DNA from: Firmicutes bacterium HGW-Firmicutes-14
GTDB lineage: Bacteria > Bacillota > Thermincolia > Thermincolales > UBA2595
Direction: 5' to 3'
Assembly: GCA_002840275.1 (NCBI GenBank)
Contig: PHAB01000015.1
Location: 1 to 64,000, forward strand
Length of the DNA stretch: 64,000 nt
Every line of letters starts with the position of its first letter. Within the stretch, counting starts at the first letter, position 1. Shown here one piece after another: positions 27,488 through 37,712 of this stretch. The notes beneath the pieces are model-generated. The model ran no database searches, had not been told where the DNA came from, and saw only the letters and a program-made list of their open reading frames with translations. The position numbers and the translations under genes were made by a program.

Positions 27488-28618
27488 ATGCGAAGTATAA
27501 TAAAAAATGTCTTTCTGGTAAAGTGGGGGGCAGTGTTGGGCTTAACGGTTATAGGTTCAGAATTCGTTTTTCATAGCATTTCAGCTGGGTCCCCATGGCT
27601 TGACGGTAATAACCCGGGGTTTGCATCCGGTATGGTTGGGCATATAAATCTAAGCCGGATATCTGCGGTCATTACTGGAAGCCTTGGTTTTACTACGGTT
27701 TTCCTGGCTTTCATGCTGGTTGAATGGAAAAAATCAACTGCCAGGCGGGTTCAGAAGATAAGGGAGAGCCTGAAAGGAATATATTCCCACAGCCCTGATA
27801 CAATTCTCATCAGTGGTTCGGATGACATTGCATGCCTGGCTGAAGAACTTAATGAATTTGTCCACAAAATCCGGCAGCTTCATGAAGATGACAAACGCAC
27901 TATTACCCATAGTTTAATGTTTGATAAGCTCACAGCTGTAGGTGAAGTGGCAGCCGGCGCTGCCCATGAAATCCGAAACCCCCTGACCAGTATTAAGGGC
28001 TTCACCTATCTACTCCAAAACAAATTACGGGAAGACGACCAATCATGGAAATATGCTCAAATAATTAATAATGAGGTCACCCGTATCGAAAAGATAATAG
28101 ATCAATTTCTTTTAATGGCAGTCCCCACTTTTCCGGTATACAGGGCTGCCAACCTGCACGAACTTATCGATGAAATACTGGTTTCTCTGGCCAAGGAAGC
28201 AGCTGTAAACGGTGTGATTGTTAAAACAGATTTCTCTGAACAATTACCAACAGTCTTTGTAGATCCTCTGCAGATAAAGCGAATGTTTTCCAATTTGTGC
28301 AGCAATGCCATTCAGGCCATGCCGGGCGGGGGCAGTCTCCTGATTAAAACCGTATCAGACTATGACAGGGGTAATATCACGGTTATTTTGAAGGACACCG
28401 GCACCGGAATTCCACCGGATTGTATCGGCCGGGTAGCAGACCCCTTTTTTACTACCAAGGAAAATGCCGCCGGCCTTGGACTTACGGTATCATATCGGAT
28501 TGTTCAGAACCACAATGGCATGCTGCAGGTGGTTTCATCCCAGGGAATCGGAACAACATGTGTTATACAACTGCCTTTTAGGGCAGACCGGGTTCCGGTT
28601 AGAACTGCCTGTGGATAA
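27488..28618 (+). CDS. Orphan sensor histidine kinase
   Basis: A 376-residue membrane histidine kinase. Two TMs (about 11-30 and 60-80) frame a short extracytoplasmic loop, then a linker of about 70 residues, the HisKA domain with H-box AAHEIRNPLTSIKGF and the ATPase domain with N-box NLCSNAIQAMP, DTGTGIP, FFTTK and GLGLTVSY. There is no adjacent response regulator, and the ATPase domain resembles KinB/KinD-type sporulation kinases, so it may feed a Spo0F phosphorelay. Start ATG 27488; a TTG at 27479 is too close to GGTGGG. The loop is too small for a classical sensor domain. Confidence 0.9.
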   Translation: MRSIIKNVFLVKWGAVLGLTVIGSEFVFHSISAGSPWLDGNNPGFASGMVGHINLSRISAVITGSLGFTTVFLAFMLVEWKKSTARRVQKIRESLKGIYSHSPDTILISGSDDIACLAEELNEFVHKIRQLHEDDKRTITHSLMFDKLTAVGEVAAGAAHEIRNPLTSIKGFTYLLQNKLREDDQSWKYAQIINNEVTRIEKIIDQFLLMAVPTFPVYRAANLHELIDEILVSLAKEAAVNGVIVKTDFSEQLPTVFVDPLQIKRMFSNLCSNAIQAMPGGGSLLIKTVSDYDRGNITVILKDTGTGIPPDCIGRVADPFFTTKENAAGLGLTVSYRIVQNHNGMLQVVSSQGIGTTCVIQLPFRADRVPVRTACG

Positions 28619-28678
28619 ATTCTGCCCAGTGGGGCAAAATTACTATAACAATGGTTAAAGAACTATAAAACCGGCTTT

Positions 28679-28702
28679 AAGGACCCTAACGGGTCCTTTT
28701 AT
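28679..28702 (+). terminator. Terminator after the histidine kinase
   Basis: AAGGACCC (28679-28686) and GGGTCCTT (28691-28698) with a four-base loop and a T-run. Confidence 0.9.
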
Positions 28703-28832
28703 GTTGCTGTAAATCGTTTAATCCTGCAATTTTCTCCGGTAACACTTAGTTTGTGGGTATATGTTTTTTATATGGGTGATAATAATAAAAAAAAACATGG
28801 TATGAGATAAATAATTAAATGGGGTGCAAATC

Positions 28833-29669
28833 ATGAGGAACCTGTGGAAGGGTGCTATCAGCTTCGGACTTGTCCATGTGCCTGTTAAGCTTTATTCTGC
28901 CACTGAACGCAAGGATATCAAATTTAATTATCTGCATGAAAAATGCAGAACACCTGTCAGGTATGAGCGGATCTGTCCGGCATGTGAAACAGAGGTACCC
29001 ATGGAGGAAATAGTAAGAGGTTATGAATATGAAAAGGGGAAATATGTGATTCTTCGCGATGAGGATTTTGAGAGCATCCCGCTGGAAACCACCAAAACAG
29101 TGGAAATAATGAATTTCGTTAAACTTGAGGAAATCGACCCGGTTTATTTTGATAAATCATATTACCTGGCCCCCGGTGACGGGGGTCAGAAGGCATATGA
29201 ACTGCTTAAACTGGCTATGCAGGATTCAAACAAAGTGGCAGTGGCTAAAGTGGTCATAAGGTCAAAGGAGTCCCTGGCAGCTATCCGGGTTTACCAAGAT
29301 GTGATCCTGATGGAAACAATGTTCTATCCCGATGAGATAAGGGGGACCCACCTGATGCCTGAAATAAACTATCAGGTGCAGGTTCACGACAGTGAGGCTA
29401 AAATGGCATCAAACCTGATTGAAAGCCTTACCGAACCCTTTAATCCCGAAAAATATGAGAACCGGTACAGGAAGGCGCTGGGTGACCTGATCCAGTCCAA
29501 GATAACCGGCGAAGAGGTTGAAGTTGTGCCAAGGGTTGAGACAGGAAAAGTGGTTGACTTGATGGATGCGCTCAAGGCTAGCATTGAACTGGCCAAAAAG
29601 GAGAAAGACAAAGCCGGCGGAAAACGTAAGAAGAGGGTTGCAAAAGGTGCTGCAAAAGGTGCATCTTAA
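28833..29669 (+). CDS. ku: Ku DNA end-binding protein
   Basis: Bacterial Ku homodimer subunit, 278 residues, of usual length. It encircles broken DNA ends and recruits the ligase in non-homologous end joining. The N-terminal MRNLWKGAISFGLVHVPVKL, the two CxxC-like pairs around residues 32-52 and the block LVHVPVKLYSAT are typical; the C-terminus is a Lys/Ala-rich tail (GKRKKRVAKGAAKGAS) as in other bacterial Ku. Start ATG 28833 with GGGG upstream. Its 3' end overlaps the ligase gene by 11 bases, and in spore formers this system repairs breaks during dormancy. Confidence 0.95.
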   Translation: MRNLWKGAISFGLVHVPVKLYSATERKDIKFNYLHEKCRTPVRYERICPACETEVPMEEIVRGYEYEKGKYVILRDEDFESIPLETTKTVEIMNFVKLEEIDPVYFDKSYYLAPGDGGQKAYELLKLAMQDSNKVAVAKVVIRSKESLAAIRVYQDVILMETMFYPDEIRGTHLMPEINYQVQVHDSEAKMASNLIESLTEPFNPEKYENRYRKALGDLIQSKITGEEVEVVPRVETGKVVDLMDALKASIELAKKEKDKAGGKRKKRVAKGAAKGAS

Positions 29670-30597
29670 ACCTGTTATACCTTTTGAACCGGTTAGTGCC
29701 GATTCAATCCCCGGGGGCGAACAATGGACTGCCCAGGTCAAGTGGGACGGTGTGCGTGTGCTGACCTATTTTGACGGACATGAAGTCAGCCTTTACAACC
29801 GCAAAATGAATGAACGGACAATGCAGTATCCTGAATTAACAGATATCAGCCTCTATTGTTCTGCATCTTCGGTCATCCTGGACGGTGAGGTAATTGCCCT
29901 GTCCGGCGGCAAGCCTTCTTTTCACAGTGTAATGAAGCGGGATGGAATACGACAGCCGGATAAGGTCGGGCGGGCCCGGAAGGATAATCCTGTGGTTTAC
30001 ATGGTCTTTGATGTTTTATACTGCGACGGGGAATGGATGTTTAGGGAACCCCTTTTCAGGAGACAACAGATTATCGCCGGCATAATTACTCCCATGGAAG
30101 GAATCCAGCCGGTGGAAAACTTTGATGATATGGAAGGTCTTTTTGATGTCATAAAAGCCCAGGGTATGGAAGGAATCGTCTGTAAGGACATAACCTCGGG
30201 GTATGCTGTCGGCGGGAAGGACCGCCGGTGGCAGAAAATCAAGAATTACAGGGATTTGACGGCTGTTATCGGGGGTGTAACTTTCCGGGGCAATATAATC
30301 AGTGCACTGCTGCTGGGGCAATATGACCGGGAGGGTCGTCTTTGGTATATAGGGCATGCCGGTACCGGGAAGCTTAAACAGGAAGAATGGAGGGCTTTGA
30401 CCGGACTCGTCAGGCCTATGACTATAAAACAGAGGCCATTTGTAAATAAGCCGGAAAGAGTGAGAAATGCAGTCTGGGTCGAACCCAGGCTGACGGTAAA
30501 AGTTAAGTTCGCCGAATGGACCGGCAGCCATACCATGAGACAGCCGAGTATCCAGGCTGTTATTGACATCAGGCCGGAAGAATGCATCCTGGAATAA
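29659..30597 (+). CDS. ligD: ATP-dependent DNA ligase (LigD ligase domain)
   Basis: Stand-alone LigD-type ligase, 312 residues. The nucleotidyl-transferase motif KWDGVR (Lys28 as adenylated residue) opens the domain, motif III is VFDVLYCDG, motif IV EGIVCKD, and motif V WQKIKNY; the C-terminal OB fold follows (GHAGTGKL to QPSIQAVID). The best start is GTG 29659 (MHLKPVIPFEPV), with AAAAGGTG nine bases upstream inside the ku tail; longer frames up to 29566 run within ku. No nuclease or polymerase domain is fused. Seals ends after Ku and the polymerase act. Confidence 0.92.
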   Translation: MHLKPVIPFEPVSADSIPGGEQWTAQVKWDGVRVLTYFDGHEVSLYNRKMNERTMQYPELTDISLYCSASSVILDGEVIALSGGKPSFHSVMKRDGIRQPDKVGRARKDNPVVYMVFDVLYCDGEWMFREPLFRRQQIIAGIITPMEGIQPVENFDDMEGLFDVIKAQGMEGIVCKDITSGYAVGGKDRRWQKIKNYRDLTAVIGGVTFRGNIISALLLGQYDREGRLWYIGHAGTGKLKQEEWRALTGLVRPMTIKQRPFVNKPERVRNAVWVEPRLTVKVKFAEWTGSHTMRQPSIQAVIDIRPEECILE

Positions 30598-30624
30598 ATT
30601 TAAGGAACTCAGGGGGGTAATACA

Positions 30625-31545
30625 TTGAGCAGGGATGTCACAGAGATTGTTATAGAGGGTAAGAGACTTAAACTTACAAACCTGAAAAAAACCATGTGGC
30701 CGGGTGACGGTATTACCAAGGCCGGGCTGATCAAGTATTATGCTGATATGGCGGAAGTTATATTACCATACCTTAAGGACAGGTTGTTTGTGATGAGCAG
30801 GTACCCGGACGGAATAGAGGGGGAGATGTTTTACCAAAAGGATTGTCCTGAATATGCCCCGGATTGGCTGAAAGTATTTCCAGTGGATTCTCCGGATGTG
30901 GGCAAGACAATAAACTATATTGTCTGTAATGATATGCCCAGCCTGCTCTGGCTGGCCAATCAGGCCTGTATTGAGATGCACATCTGGCTGGCCAGGATTC
31001 CGCGGATTGATTATCCTGACATAGCGGTTTTTGACCTTGACCCGTTCCCACCTGCGGGGTTTGCCGATACTCTTCAGGTTGGCCTCCTGGTAAAGGAGGC
31101 CCTGGATCAGTTCGGGCTAAAGGGTTATCCCAAGACCTCCGGGGCAACGGGTCTCCATATTTTTGTCCCTATAAAGCCGGAATTTACTTACCGGGAAGTG
31201 CGGGACGGGGTGGAATTTATCTGCCGGCAGATTAATTCAGTGGCGCCCGGGAAGACAACAATGGAAAGACTGGTGGCTGACCGGAACGGAAAGGTTTACC
31301 TGGATTACTTGCAGAATACAAGAGGAAAGACAATGACCTTTCATTACAGCCTCCGTCCTGTCCCGGGAGCGCCTGTCTCAACCCCCTTGACATGGGATGA
31401 GGTAAAAGAGGGAAAAGTGAGACCGGAGAATTTTACTATTAATAATATCAGGGAAAGGCTCATGGAGACCGGTGACCTGTACAGGGATTTGCTTCAGCCC
31501 GGGCAGAGTATCAGGGGTCTGGTTGAGGTTACCGCCAGAACTTAA
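30625..31545 (+). CDS. LigD-type primase-polymerase domain protein
   Basis: Archaeo-eukaryotic-primase fold polymerase of the LigD-Pol class, 306 residues. Family text: LTNLKKTMWPGDGITKAGLI at the N-terminus, RYPDGIEGEMFYQKD, the metal motif FDLDP (Asp137, Asp139), and KTSGATGLHIFVPI with the nucleotide-binding His. It fills or extends gaps at breaks, preferring ribonucleotides. Start TTG 30625 after GGGGGGT. Third gene of ku-lig-pol; in Mycobacterium and Pseudomonas ligase and polymerase are one chain, here they are separate. Confidence 0.93.
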   Translation: MSRDVTEIVIEGKRLKLTNLKKTMWPGDGITKAGLIKYYADMAEVILPYLKDRLFVMSRYPDGIEGEMFYQKDCPEYAPDWLKVFPVDSPDVGKTINYIVCNDMPSLLWLANQACIEMHIWLARIPRIDYPDIAVFDLDPFPPAGFADTLQVGLLVKEALDQFGLKGYPKTSGATGLHIFVPIKPEFTYREVRDGVEFICRQINSVAPGKTTMERLVADRNGKVYLDYLQNTRGKTMTFHYSLRPVPGAPVSTPLTWDEVKEGKVRPENFTINNIRERLMETGDLYRDLLQPGQSIRGLVEVTART

Positions 31546-31598
31546 ATGCAGTATTCCGCAGTACAAATTTTTTCCTTTTTTTGCAGGAAAAATAAAAT

Positions 31599-31633
31599 GC
31601 ACCCCGAAACACTCTAAAGACAGTTGGGGGTGC
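31599..31633 (+). promoter_or_regulatory. Hairpin over the dprA ribosome binding site
   Basis: GCACCCC (31599-31605) and GGGGTGC (31627-31633) pair; the right arm contains the GGGGGTG ribosome binding site of dprA. In the folded state the site is hidden. An A/T hairpin (TTTTTCCT/AGGAAAAA, 31570-31595) just upstream may end the ligD unit. Confidence 0.5.
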
Positions 31634-31638
31634 CCGGT

Positions 31639-32736
31639 TTGGAACAAAAAGATTTTTATGTCCTTTTAAGTATGGTAGGCGGTCTGGGACCGCGAAGGCT
31701 GGAAGCGCTGACAGGTGTTTTCGGGAATCCGGAGAACGCCTGGCACGGAAGTGAAAAAGACCTGTATTCCGTTCCCGGGATGCCACGCAAAGTAATAGAT
31801 AATCTTCTGGCCCTGCGTAACAGGGTAGACCCTGGGGAGGAAATTAACAAACTCCGCGAAAAAGGGGTCAGGGTCATTTCCCTGGAAGAACCTGCTTATC
31901 CGCCATGCCTCAGGCACATATATGATCCTCCCAGGGTGATATATATTAAGGGAAAGCCCGAAGTCCTGCACCATCCCATGTTTGCCGTTGTGGGAGCCAG
32001 AAGGGCGTCATATTATGGCCAGAAGGTGGCAGCGAAGATTGCGGGTGAACTGTCCCTTACCGGATTGTGCATTGTGTCAGGGATGGCCAGGGGGATTGAT
32101 ACTGCTGCCCATATGGGGGCACTGAAGGAATCGGGAAATACGGTTGCTGTCCTGGGCTGTGGGGTTGACGTGGTCTATCCAAGGGAAAACAGAAAGCTTA
32201 TGGCCCAAATAATCGAAAAGGGTGCGGTAATCAGTGAATTCCCGCCGGGGACTTCCCCTGCGGCGGGGAACTTCCCCCAGAGGAACAGGGTTATCAGTGG
32301 ACTGTGCCGGGGTGTCCTGGTGATTGAAGCCGGAGATAAAAGCGGTTCACTTATTACCGTGGATTTTGCCCTGGAACAGGGCAGAGAGGTATTTGCTGTA
32401 CCGGGGCAGGTAACAAATCCTCTGAACAGGGGAGCACACCGGCTGATCAAGCAGGGAGCCCGGCTGGTTGAAGAGGCAGCCGACATCCTGGAAGAACTGG
32501 GATACTCACCGGAACAGCGGGACAGTTCCGGCAACGAAGGAGAAGGAAACATTATTAATTTGACCCCGCAGGAAAAAAAGGTATATAATATTATCTCAGA
32601 TAGTCCGATAAGCAGTGAACTAATTATCGGGAAGAGTGGAATGGAACCCTCTGAAATCCTCTCACTGCTGTCACTTATGGAAATAAGGGGGCTAATAAGA
32701 CAGCTTCCCGGACATCGTTATGTCCGCAGCCAATAA
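31639..32736 (+). CDS. dprA: DNA processing protein DprA
   Basis: Loader of RecA on incoming single-stranded DNA, 365 residues. Order: an N-terminal helix-hairpin-helix-like region (about 1-75), the Rossmann-like DprA core with FAVVGARRASYYG, SGMARGIDTAAH, LGCGVDVVYPREN and GNFPQRNRVISGL, and a C-terminal winged-helix domain (about 300-365). Start TTG 31639 is set by GGGGGTG; upstream TTG and GTG codons lie in that site. A hairpin may cover the site. Followed by a terminator and topA, the common order in Firmicutes. Confidence 0.95.
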   Translation: MEQKDFYVLLSMVGGLGPRRLEALTGVFGNPENAWHGSEKDLYSVPGMPRKVIDNLLALRNRVDPGEEINKLREKGVRVISLEEPAYPPCLRHIYDPPRVIYIKGKPEVLHHPMFAVVGARRASYYGQKVAAKIAGELSLTGLCIVSGMARGIDTAAHMGALKESGNTVAVLGCGVDVVYPRENRKLMAQIIEKGAVISEFPPGTSPAAGNFPQRNRVISGLCRGVLVIEAGDKSGSLITVDFALEQGREVFAVPGQVTNPLNRGAHRLIKQGARLVEEAADILEELGYSPEQRDSSGNEGEGNIINLTPQEKKVYNIISDSPISSELIIGKSGMEPSEILSLLSLMEIRGLIRQLPGHRYVRSQ

Positions 32737-32766
32737 CAAAGGGGGATGGTTCTAAACCCCTTTTGT
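32737..32766 (+). terminator. Terminator after dprA
   Basis: ACAAAGGGG pairs with CCCCTTTTGT (32757-32766) directly after the dprA stop. Confidence 0.8.
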
Positions 32767-32845
32767 CCCGTATAACTTAAACAGAGAATGCAAAAGCCAT
32801 TGATATTCAATAGTGGCGGCACAGACTGTTACAGAGGTGATAATT

Positions 32846-34930
32846 TTGTCAAAGTATCTGGTGATAGTAGAGTCACCGGCAAAGGCGAAGACAATCGGCA
32901 AATTCCTGGGCAGGAGGTATACTGTAAAGGCCTCCATGGGCCATGTCAGGGATTTGCCCAGAAGCCAGTTTGGGGTTGATGTGGAACATGATTTTGTTCC
33001 CAAGTATATTACCATCAGGGGAAAAGGGGAAACCCTTAAGGAATTGCGGGACGCGGCAAAAAAATCAGAAAGAATACTCCTGGCGACTGACCCTGACCGG
33101 GAAGGTGAGGCAATAGCATGGCACCTGCAGGAGCTTCTGAAAATCGACCAGGGAGAAAAATGCCGTGTGGAATTCAATGAAATCACCAAGGATTCCGTGC
33201 AGAAGGCCATGAAATCCCCCAGGGATATAGACTGGTCCAGGGTGAATGCCCAACAGGCCCGCAGAATACTTGACCGCCTGGTGGGGTACAACCTAAGCCC
33301 TCTGCTCTGGCGCAAGGTCAAGAAGGGTTTGAGTGCTGGACGCGTACAATCGGTCGCCGTGAGGCTGATCTGTGACCGGGAGGAGGAGATAAATGCCTTT
33401 GTTCCGGAGGAATACTGGTCTCTGACCGGCCTGTTCAGGAAACAGGGGAACAGGGCAGACGTAGAAGCCAAACTGGCCAAATACCGGAACGGGAAAATAA
33501 AGATCGGTACCAGGGAAGAGATGGACAGGATCCTTGGAGACCTCGAGGGTGTTGCCTATTCTGTTGCCGATGTCAGGAAAAAGGAAAAGAAGCGGTTTCC
33601 GGCGCCACCGTTCACCACAAGTACGATGCAGCAGGAGGCGTATCGTAAGATTAATTTTCCGGCCAGGAAAACCATGCAGGTTGCCCAGCAGCTTTATGAG
33701 GGTCTGGATATAGGTCCTGAGGGGACCGTGGGTCTGGTTACATATATCAGGACGGATTCAACGAGAATTGCAGAAACAGCCGGTAAAGAAGCAGCGGAAT
33801 ATATCCTGGCAAATTACGGAGCCGAGTATAAGCCCTCCGCGCTGCCGCAGTACCAGACCAAGGGGCGTACTCAAAATGCCCATGAAGCCATCAGACCGAC
33901 AGGAGTATTGCGGGAACCGGATAAAATCAAACAATTTCTGACCAGGGACCAATATAAGCTTTATAAGCTAATCTGGGAGAGGTACCTGGCCAGCCAGATG
34001 AATCCTGCCTTAATTGACACTACCACTGTGGATATCACGGCAGGTGAATATCTCTTCAGGGCATCAGGTTATGTTGTCAAGTTCACGGGATTTATGAAGA
34101 TATATACCGAGGGCCGGGACAACGGTGACAATGAAGAGGAGCGCAGCCTGCCCGATTTACCGGCGGGGACGGTGCTGGAGTTAAAGAAACTTACACCCAA
34201 GCAGCACTTTACCCAGCCGCCGCCCAGGTACACTGATGCAACCCTGGTCAAAGCCCTGGAGGAAAACGGTATCGGCCGGCCGAGCACCTATGCCCCCACC
34301 GTGGAGACCATTCAGAAAAGGGGTTATGTTGTCAGGGAGGAAAAGCAGTTTCATCCCACTGAACTGGGCTTTGTGGTGGTAGAAATCCTGAAGGAGAATT
34401 TCCGGGATATAATAGATATCCAGTTTACTGCGGCCATGGAAGACAAACTTGACCGGGTGGAGGAAGGGGATGAAAACTGGGTCGAAGTAATCCGGGATTT
34501 TTACTCCCCCTTTAAAGAGACCCTGAAGGAAGCCGAAAAGAACATAGATGTTATTGAGATAGAAGATGAGGTCAGTGACGAGGTCTGTGAATTATGCGGG
34601 CGCAACCTGGTGGTCAAGATGGGAAGGTATGGAAGGTTTCTGGCCTGTCCTGGTTTCCCTGACTGCAGGTATACCAAGCCGCTCCTGGAAGGGATAGGAG
34701 TCTCATGCCCTGACTGCGGCGGTGAGGTCGTCCTTAAACGGAGCAAGAAGGGCAGAAAGTTTTATGGATGCAGTAATTATCCCGACTGTAATTTCGTAAC
34801 CTGGGATATGCCAACCAATAAACGGTGTCCCGACTGTAAGAGTATCCTTTTACAGAAATCTGCGGGAAGCAGGGGGACCATGTTAAAGTGTTCAAAGTCC
34901 CTGTGTAAATATAAGGAAATAGCGGAATAG
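32846..34930 (+). CDS. topA: DNA topoisomerase I
   Basis: Type IA topoisomerase, 694 residues. Toprim domain at the N-terminus ([31 protein letters not shown]), the catalytic tyrosine in TYIRTDSTR, and [11 protein letters not shown] are all present. Three C-terminal zinc ribbons follow (CELCG...CPGFPDC; CPDCGG...CSNYPDC; CPDC...CKY), as usual in Firmicutes. It relaxes negative supercoils behind RNA polymerase. The start is TTG 32846 (SKYLVIVE) after GAGGTGA; the longer frame from 32813 would place 11 residues before the conserved start. Confidence 0.97.
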   Translation: MSKYLVIVESPAKAKTIGKFLGRRYTVKASMGHVRDLPRSQFGVDVEHDFVPKYITIRGKGETLKELRDAAKKSERILLATDPDREGEAIAWHLQELLKIDQGEKCRVEFNEITKDSVQKAMKSPRDIDWSRVNAQQARRILDRLVGYNLSPLLWRKVKKGLSAGRVQSVAVRLICDREEEINAFVPEEYWSLTGLFRKQGNRADVEAKLAKYRNGKIKIGTREEMDRILGDLEGVAYSVADVRKKEKKRFPAPPFTTSTMQQEAYRKINFPARKTMQVAQQLYEGLDIGPEGTVGLVTYIRTDSTRIAETAGKEAAEYILANYGAEYKPSALPQYQTKGRTQNAHEAIRPTGVLREPDKIKQFLTRDQYKLYKLIWERYLASQMNPALIDTTTVDITAGEYLFRASGYVVKFTGFMKIYTEGRDNGDNEEERSLPDLPAGTVLELKKLTPKQHFTQPPPRYTDATLVKALEENGIGRPSTYAPTVETIQKRGYVVREEKQFHPTELGFVVVEILKENFRDIIDIQFTAAMEDKLDRVEEGDENWVEVIRDFYSPFKETLKEAEKNIDVIEIEDEVSDEVCELCGRNLVVKMGRYGRFLACPGFPDCRYTKPLLEGIGVSCPDCGGEVVLKRSKKGRKFYGCSNYPDCNFVTWDMPTNKRCPDCKSILLQKSAGSRGTMLKCSKSLCKYKEIAE

Positions 34931-34947
34931 CTGACGGAAAGGGTTTA

Positions 34948-36270
34948 TTGCCTGCGATGAAAAGGATTACTGTTATTGGAGCCGGCCTGGCAGGTTCAGA
35001 AGCTGCCTGGCAGATTGGGAAGAGAGGAACGAAAGTCACATTATTCGAAATGAGGCCGGCGAAAAAGCCGCCGGCCCACCATACAGACCTGTTCGCAGAA
35101 CTGGTGTGCAGTAATTCACTTCGCGCGGGTTCGCCCGAAAATGCCGCAGGGCTGTTAAAAGAAGAAATGCGCCGGCTGAATTCGGTGATAATGAAGTGTG
35201 CCGATAAGACATCAGTACCGGCGGGCGGGGCCCTGGCAGTTGACCGGACAGAATTTGCCCGTTCAGTTACGGAGCTGGTGTCAGGACACCCAAACATAGA
35301 AGTAATCAGAGAAGAAGTCACGGAAATTGACGGTCAAAACCCTGTGGTAATTGCCACAGGGCCTTTGACATCTGAAGCAATGTCGGAATCTATCGGCAAA
35401 CTGACAGGATGTGAATACCTTTACTTTTATGATGCTGCGGCTCCTATTGTTACCTATGAATCCATAGACCACAACAAAGTGTTCCGGGCATCCCGGTATG
35501 ACAGGGGTGAGGCTGCTTATCTCAACTGCCCCATGACTAAAGAGGAATATGACGCTTTTTACCATGAACTGGTCAATGCCCGGAGGGTCCCTCTGAAGGA
35601 ATTTGAAAAGGAGATATTTTTTGAAGGATGTATGCCTGTTGAGGAGATGGCTTCCCGGGGCTATAAAACCCTGCTTTTCGGTCCCCTGAAGCCAGTGGGG
35701 CTTACTGTCCCTGGTTCAGGGCAGAGGCCGTATGCCGTTGCCCAGCTCAGACAGGATAATATTAACGGTTCCCTGTACAATATGGTCGGTTTTCAGACCC
35801 ACCTGGAATGGGGGGAACAGAAGAGGGTTTTCCGGATGATTCCCGGCCTGGAAAAAGCCGAGTTTGTGCGTTTCGGAGTTATGCACAGGAACACCTTTAT
35901 AAATTCTCCGCAGATAATAAATCCAACCCTGCAGTTCAAGGGTAATAAAAACATATTTTTCGCCGGCCAGCTCACCGGTGTGGAAGGATACGTGGAATCG
36001 GCCGCCACGGGCCTGGTGGCGGGAATCAATGCGGCCAGGATGGCAGCCGGGAAGGAAACCGTTGTGTTTCCCGGGGAAACGGCCCACGGAGCCCTGTGCA
36101 GGTATATAACCACCGCCGACCCCGGCAATTTCCAGCCAATGAACATAAATTTCGGCCTGCTGCCACCTTCCGAAGAGCGGATAAAGGACAAGAAGCTAAA
36201 AAACAGGATGCTGGCAGAAAGGGCCCTGAGCGCCCTTGAGGAGTTTGTGTATGTATACATTTCTGGATAA
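34948..36270 (+). CDS. trmFO: TrmFO, tRNA m5U54 methyltransferase (folate-dependent)
   Basis: FAD- and methylene-tetrahydrofolate-dependent tRNA uridine-54 methyltransferase, 440 residues. The dinucleotide-binding motif [15 protein letters not shown], the [10 protein letters not shown] block and VCSNSLR, NCPM and [16 protein letters not shown] are family signatures. Start is TTG 34948, 5 bases after GGAAAGGG; ATG 34957 would drop three residues but is far from the site. The end overlaps xerC by 20 bases. topA-trmFO-xerC-hslVU-codY is a conserved run in Firmicutes. Confidence 0.96.
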   Translation: MPAMKRITVIGAGLAGSEAAWQIGKRGTKVTLFEMRPAKKPPAHHTDLFAELVCSNSLRAGSPENAAGLLKEEMRRLNSVIMKCADKTSVPAGGALAVDRTEFARSVTELVSGHPNIEVIREEVTEIDGQNPVVIATGPLTSEAMSESIGKLTGCEYLYFYDAAAPIVTYESIDHNKVFRASRYDRGEAAYLNCPMTKEEYDAFYHELVNARRVPLKEFEKEIFFEGCMPVEEMASRGYKTLLFGPLKPVGLTVPGSGQRPYAVAQLRQDNINGSLYNMVGFQTHLEWGEQKRVFRMIPGLEKAEFVRFGVMHRNTFINSPQIINPTLQFKGNKNIFFAGQLTGVEGYVESAATGLVAGINAARMAAGKETVVFPGETAHGALCRYITTADPGNFQPMNINFGLLPPSEERIKDKKLKNRMLAERALSALEEFVYVYISG

Positions 36271-37153
36271 CTTCATAATTTATCTTAAGGTGGAGAAAAA
36301 TGCTTCCCCCAGGACCATTGAAGGATACCAGCGGGACATATGGCACTTTATAGATTTTATGGCAGGGGAACTGAACGTGCCCGGGGAAAAGCTGGACCCC
36401 GGACAGGTTGACCGCCTGGCCGTTCGCAGGCACCTGGCAATTCTTCAGGGGAGAGGCCTTCGGAGATCCACCATAGCCAGGAAGATGGCGAGTCTGAGGG
36501 CCTTTTTCCGTTATCTGACCCGGGAAGAGATTCTGGAAGACAATCCCCTGACCCGGGTATCTACTCCCAAACTTGAGAAAAGACTGCCCCACATCCTGAC
36601 CCAAGACGGGGCATGGGCTCTGGTGCAGGCACCGGATACGACTACCCCTGCGGGCTTAAGGGACCGGGCCATACTCGAAGTCCTGTACTCCAGCGGCCTG
36701 CGGGTAAGTGAGCTTATTGGCCTGGATACAGGGGATATTGATATTTCCCTGGGATATGTCAGGGTGATGGGTAAAGGGGCAAAGGAGAGGATTGTACCGG
36801 TGGGATCCTATGCCCTGAAAGCAGTTGGGAAATACCTGGCTGAAGGCAGGCCGTCCCTGAGCGGGAAAAAAACCTGTAAAGCCGTTTTTCTTAATAAATT
36901 TGGAGAAAGGATTTCTGCCCGCAGCATACGCAACATAATAGATAAATATGTGGATCAGGTGAGCATCCAGCAGAGAGTCAGTCCCCATACTCTCAGGCAT
37001 TCTTTTGCCACCCACCTGCTGGACGGGGGTGCAGACCTGAGGTCTGTACAGGAGCTGCTGGGCCATGTTAAAATGTCTACAACTCAGATATATACCCATG
37101 TATCAAGGGAAAAACTCCTATCGGTGTACGAAAAAAACCACCCGCGGGCTTAG
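36251..37153 (+). CDS. xerC: Tyrosine recombinase XerC
   Basis: Site-specific recombinase that resolves chromosome dimers at dif, 300 residues. SAM-like N-terminal domain ([16 protein letters not shown]) and catalytic domain with the first Arg in SGLRVSELI, Lys in [19 protein letters not shown], the third His in [14 protein letters not shown] and Tyr in QIYTH. Start ATG 36251 is set by GAGGAG and lies within trmFO. Its context (trmFO, hslVU, codY) and intact active site argue for the housekeeping XerC/CodV and not a mobile integrase. Confidence 0.95.
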   Translation: MYTFLDNFIIYLKVEKNASPRTIEGYQRDIWHFIDFMAGELNVPGEKLDPGQVDRLAVRRHLAILQGRGLRRSTIARKMASLRAFFRYLTREEILEDNPLTRVSTPKLEKRLPHILTQDGAWALVQAPDTTTPAGLRDRAILEVLYSSGLRVSELIGLDTGDIDISLGYVRVMGKGAKERIVPVGSYALKAVGKYLAEGRPSLSGKKTCKAVFLNKFGERISARSIRNIIDKYVDQVSIQQRVSPHTLRHSFATHLLDGGADLRSVQELLGHVKMSTTQIYTHVSREKLLSVYEKNHPRA

Positions 37154-37165
37154 GAGGTAATTATT

Positions 37166-37696
37166 ATGTTTCAAGGAACAACCATAGTGGCCGTCCGGAA
37201 AAACAACAGGACAGCTATCGCTGGGGACGGGCAGGTCACCTTTGGCGGCAACATGATCCTCAAGCATCAGGCCAAAAAAGTACGCCGGCTGCACAACAAC
37301 AGGGTGATAGCAGGTTTTGCGGGATCTGTGGCCGATGCCTTTACCCTGTTTGAGAAATTTGAAAAGAAACTTGAGGAATTTCGGGGAAACCTCCCCAGGG
37401 CTGCTGTGGAACTGGCCAAGGAATGGCGGATGGATAAATTCCTGCGCAGGCTGGAAGCGCTGCTGATAGTTGCCGATGTGGATCACCTGCTGATAATTTC
37501 CGGCAATGGTGAAGTGATTGAACCTGATGACTATGTGACAGCCATCGGTTCCGGGGGCGCATATGCCCTGGCAGCCGCCAGGGCCCTGATAAAGCATTCT
37601 GATATGGAAGCCGGGGAAATCGCCAGGGAAGCGCTGGAGATAGCTGCATCAATTTGCGTTTATACCAACTCCAACATAACAGTTGAGGAATTATAG
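37166..37696 (+). CDS. hslV: HslV (ClpQ) protease subunit
   Basis: Peptidase subunit of HslUV, 176 residues. TTIVAVRKN gives the threonine (Thr5/Thr6) at the mature N-terminus after processing of MFQG; this is the catalytic nucleophile. GDGQVTFG and [14 protein letters not shown] are family motifs. Some Firmicutes ClpQ use serine here; this one keeps Thr. Start ATG 37166 with TAGGAGG. hslU follows and its ribosome binding site overlaps the stop. Confidence 0.97.
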   Translation: MFQGTTIVAVRKNNRTAIAGDGQVTFGGNMILKHQAKKVRRLHNNRVIAGFAGSVADAFTLFEKFEKKLEEFRGNLPRAAVELAKEWRMDKFLRRLEALLIVADVDHLLIISGNGEVIEPDDYVTAIGSGGAYALAAARALIKHSDMEAGEIAREALEIAASICVYTNSNITVEEL

Positions 37697-37712
37697 CTAT
37701 GGAGGGATTTTT

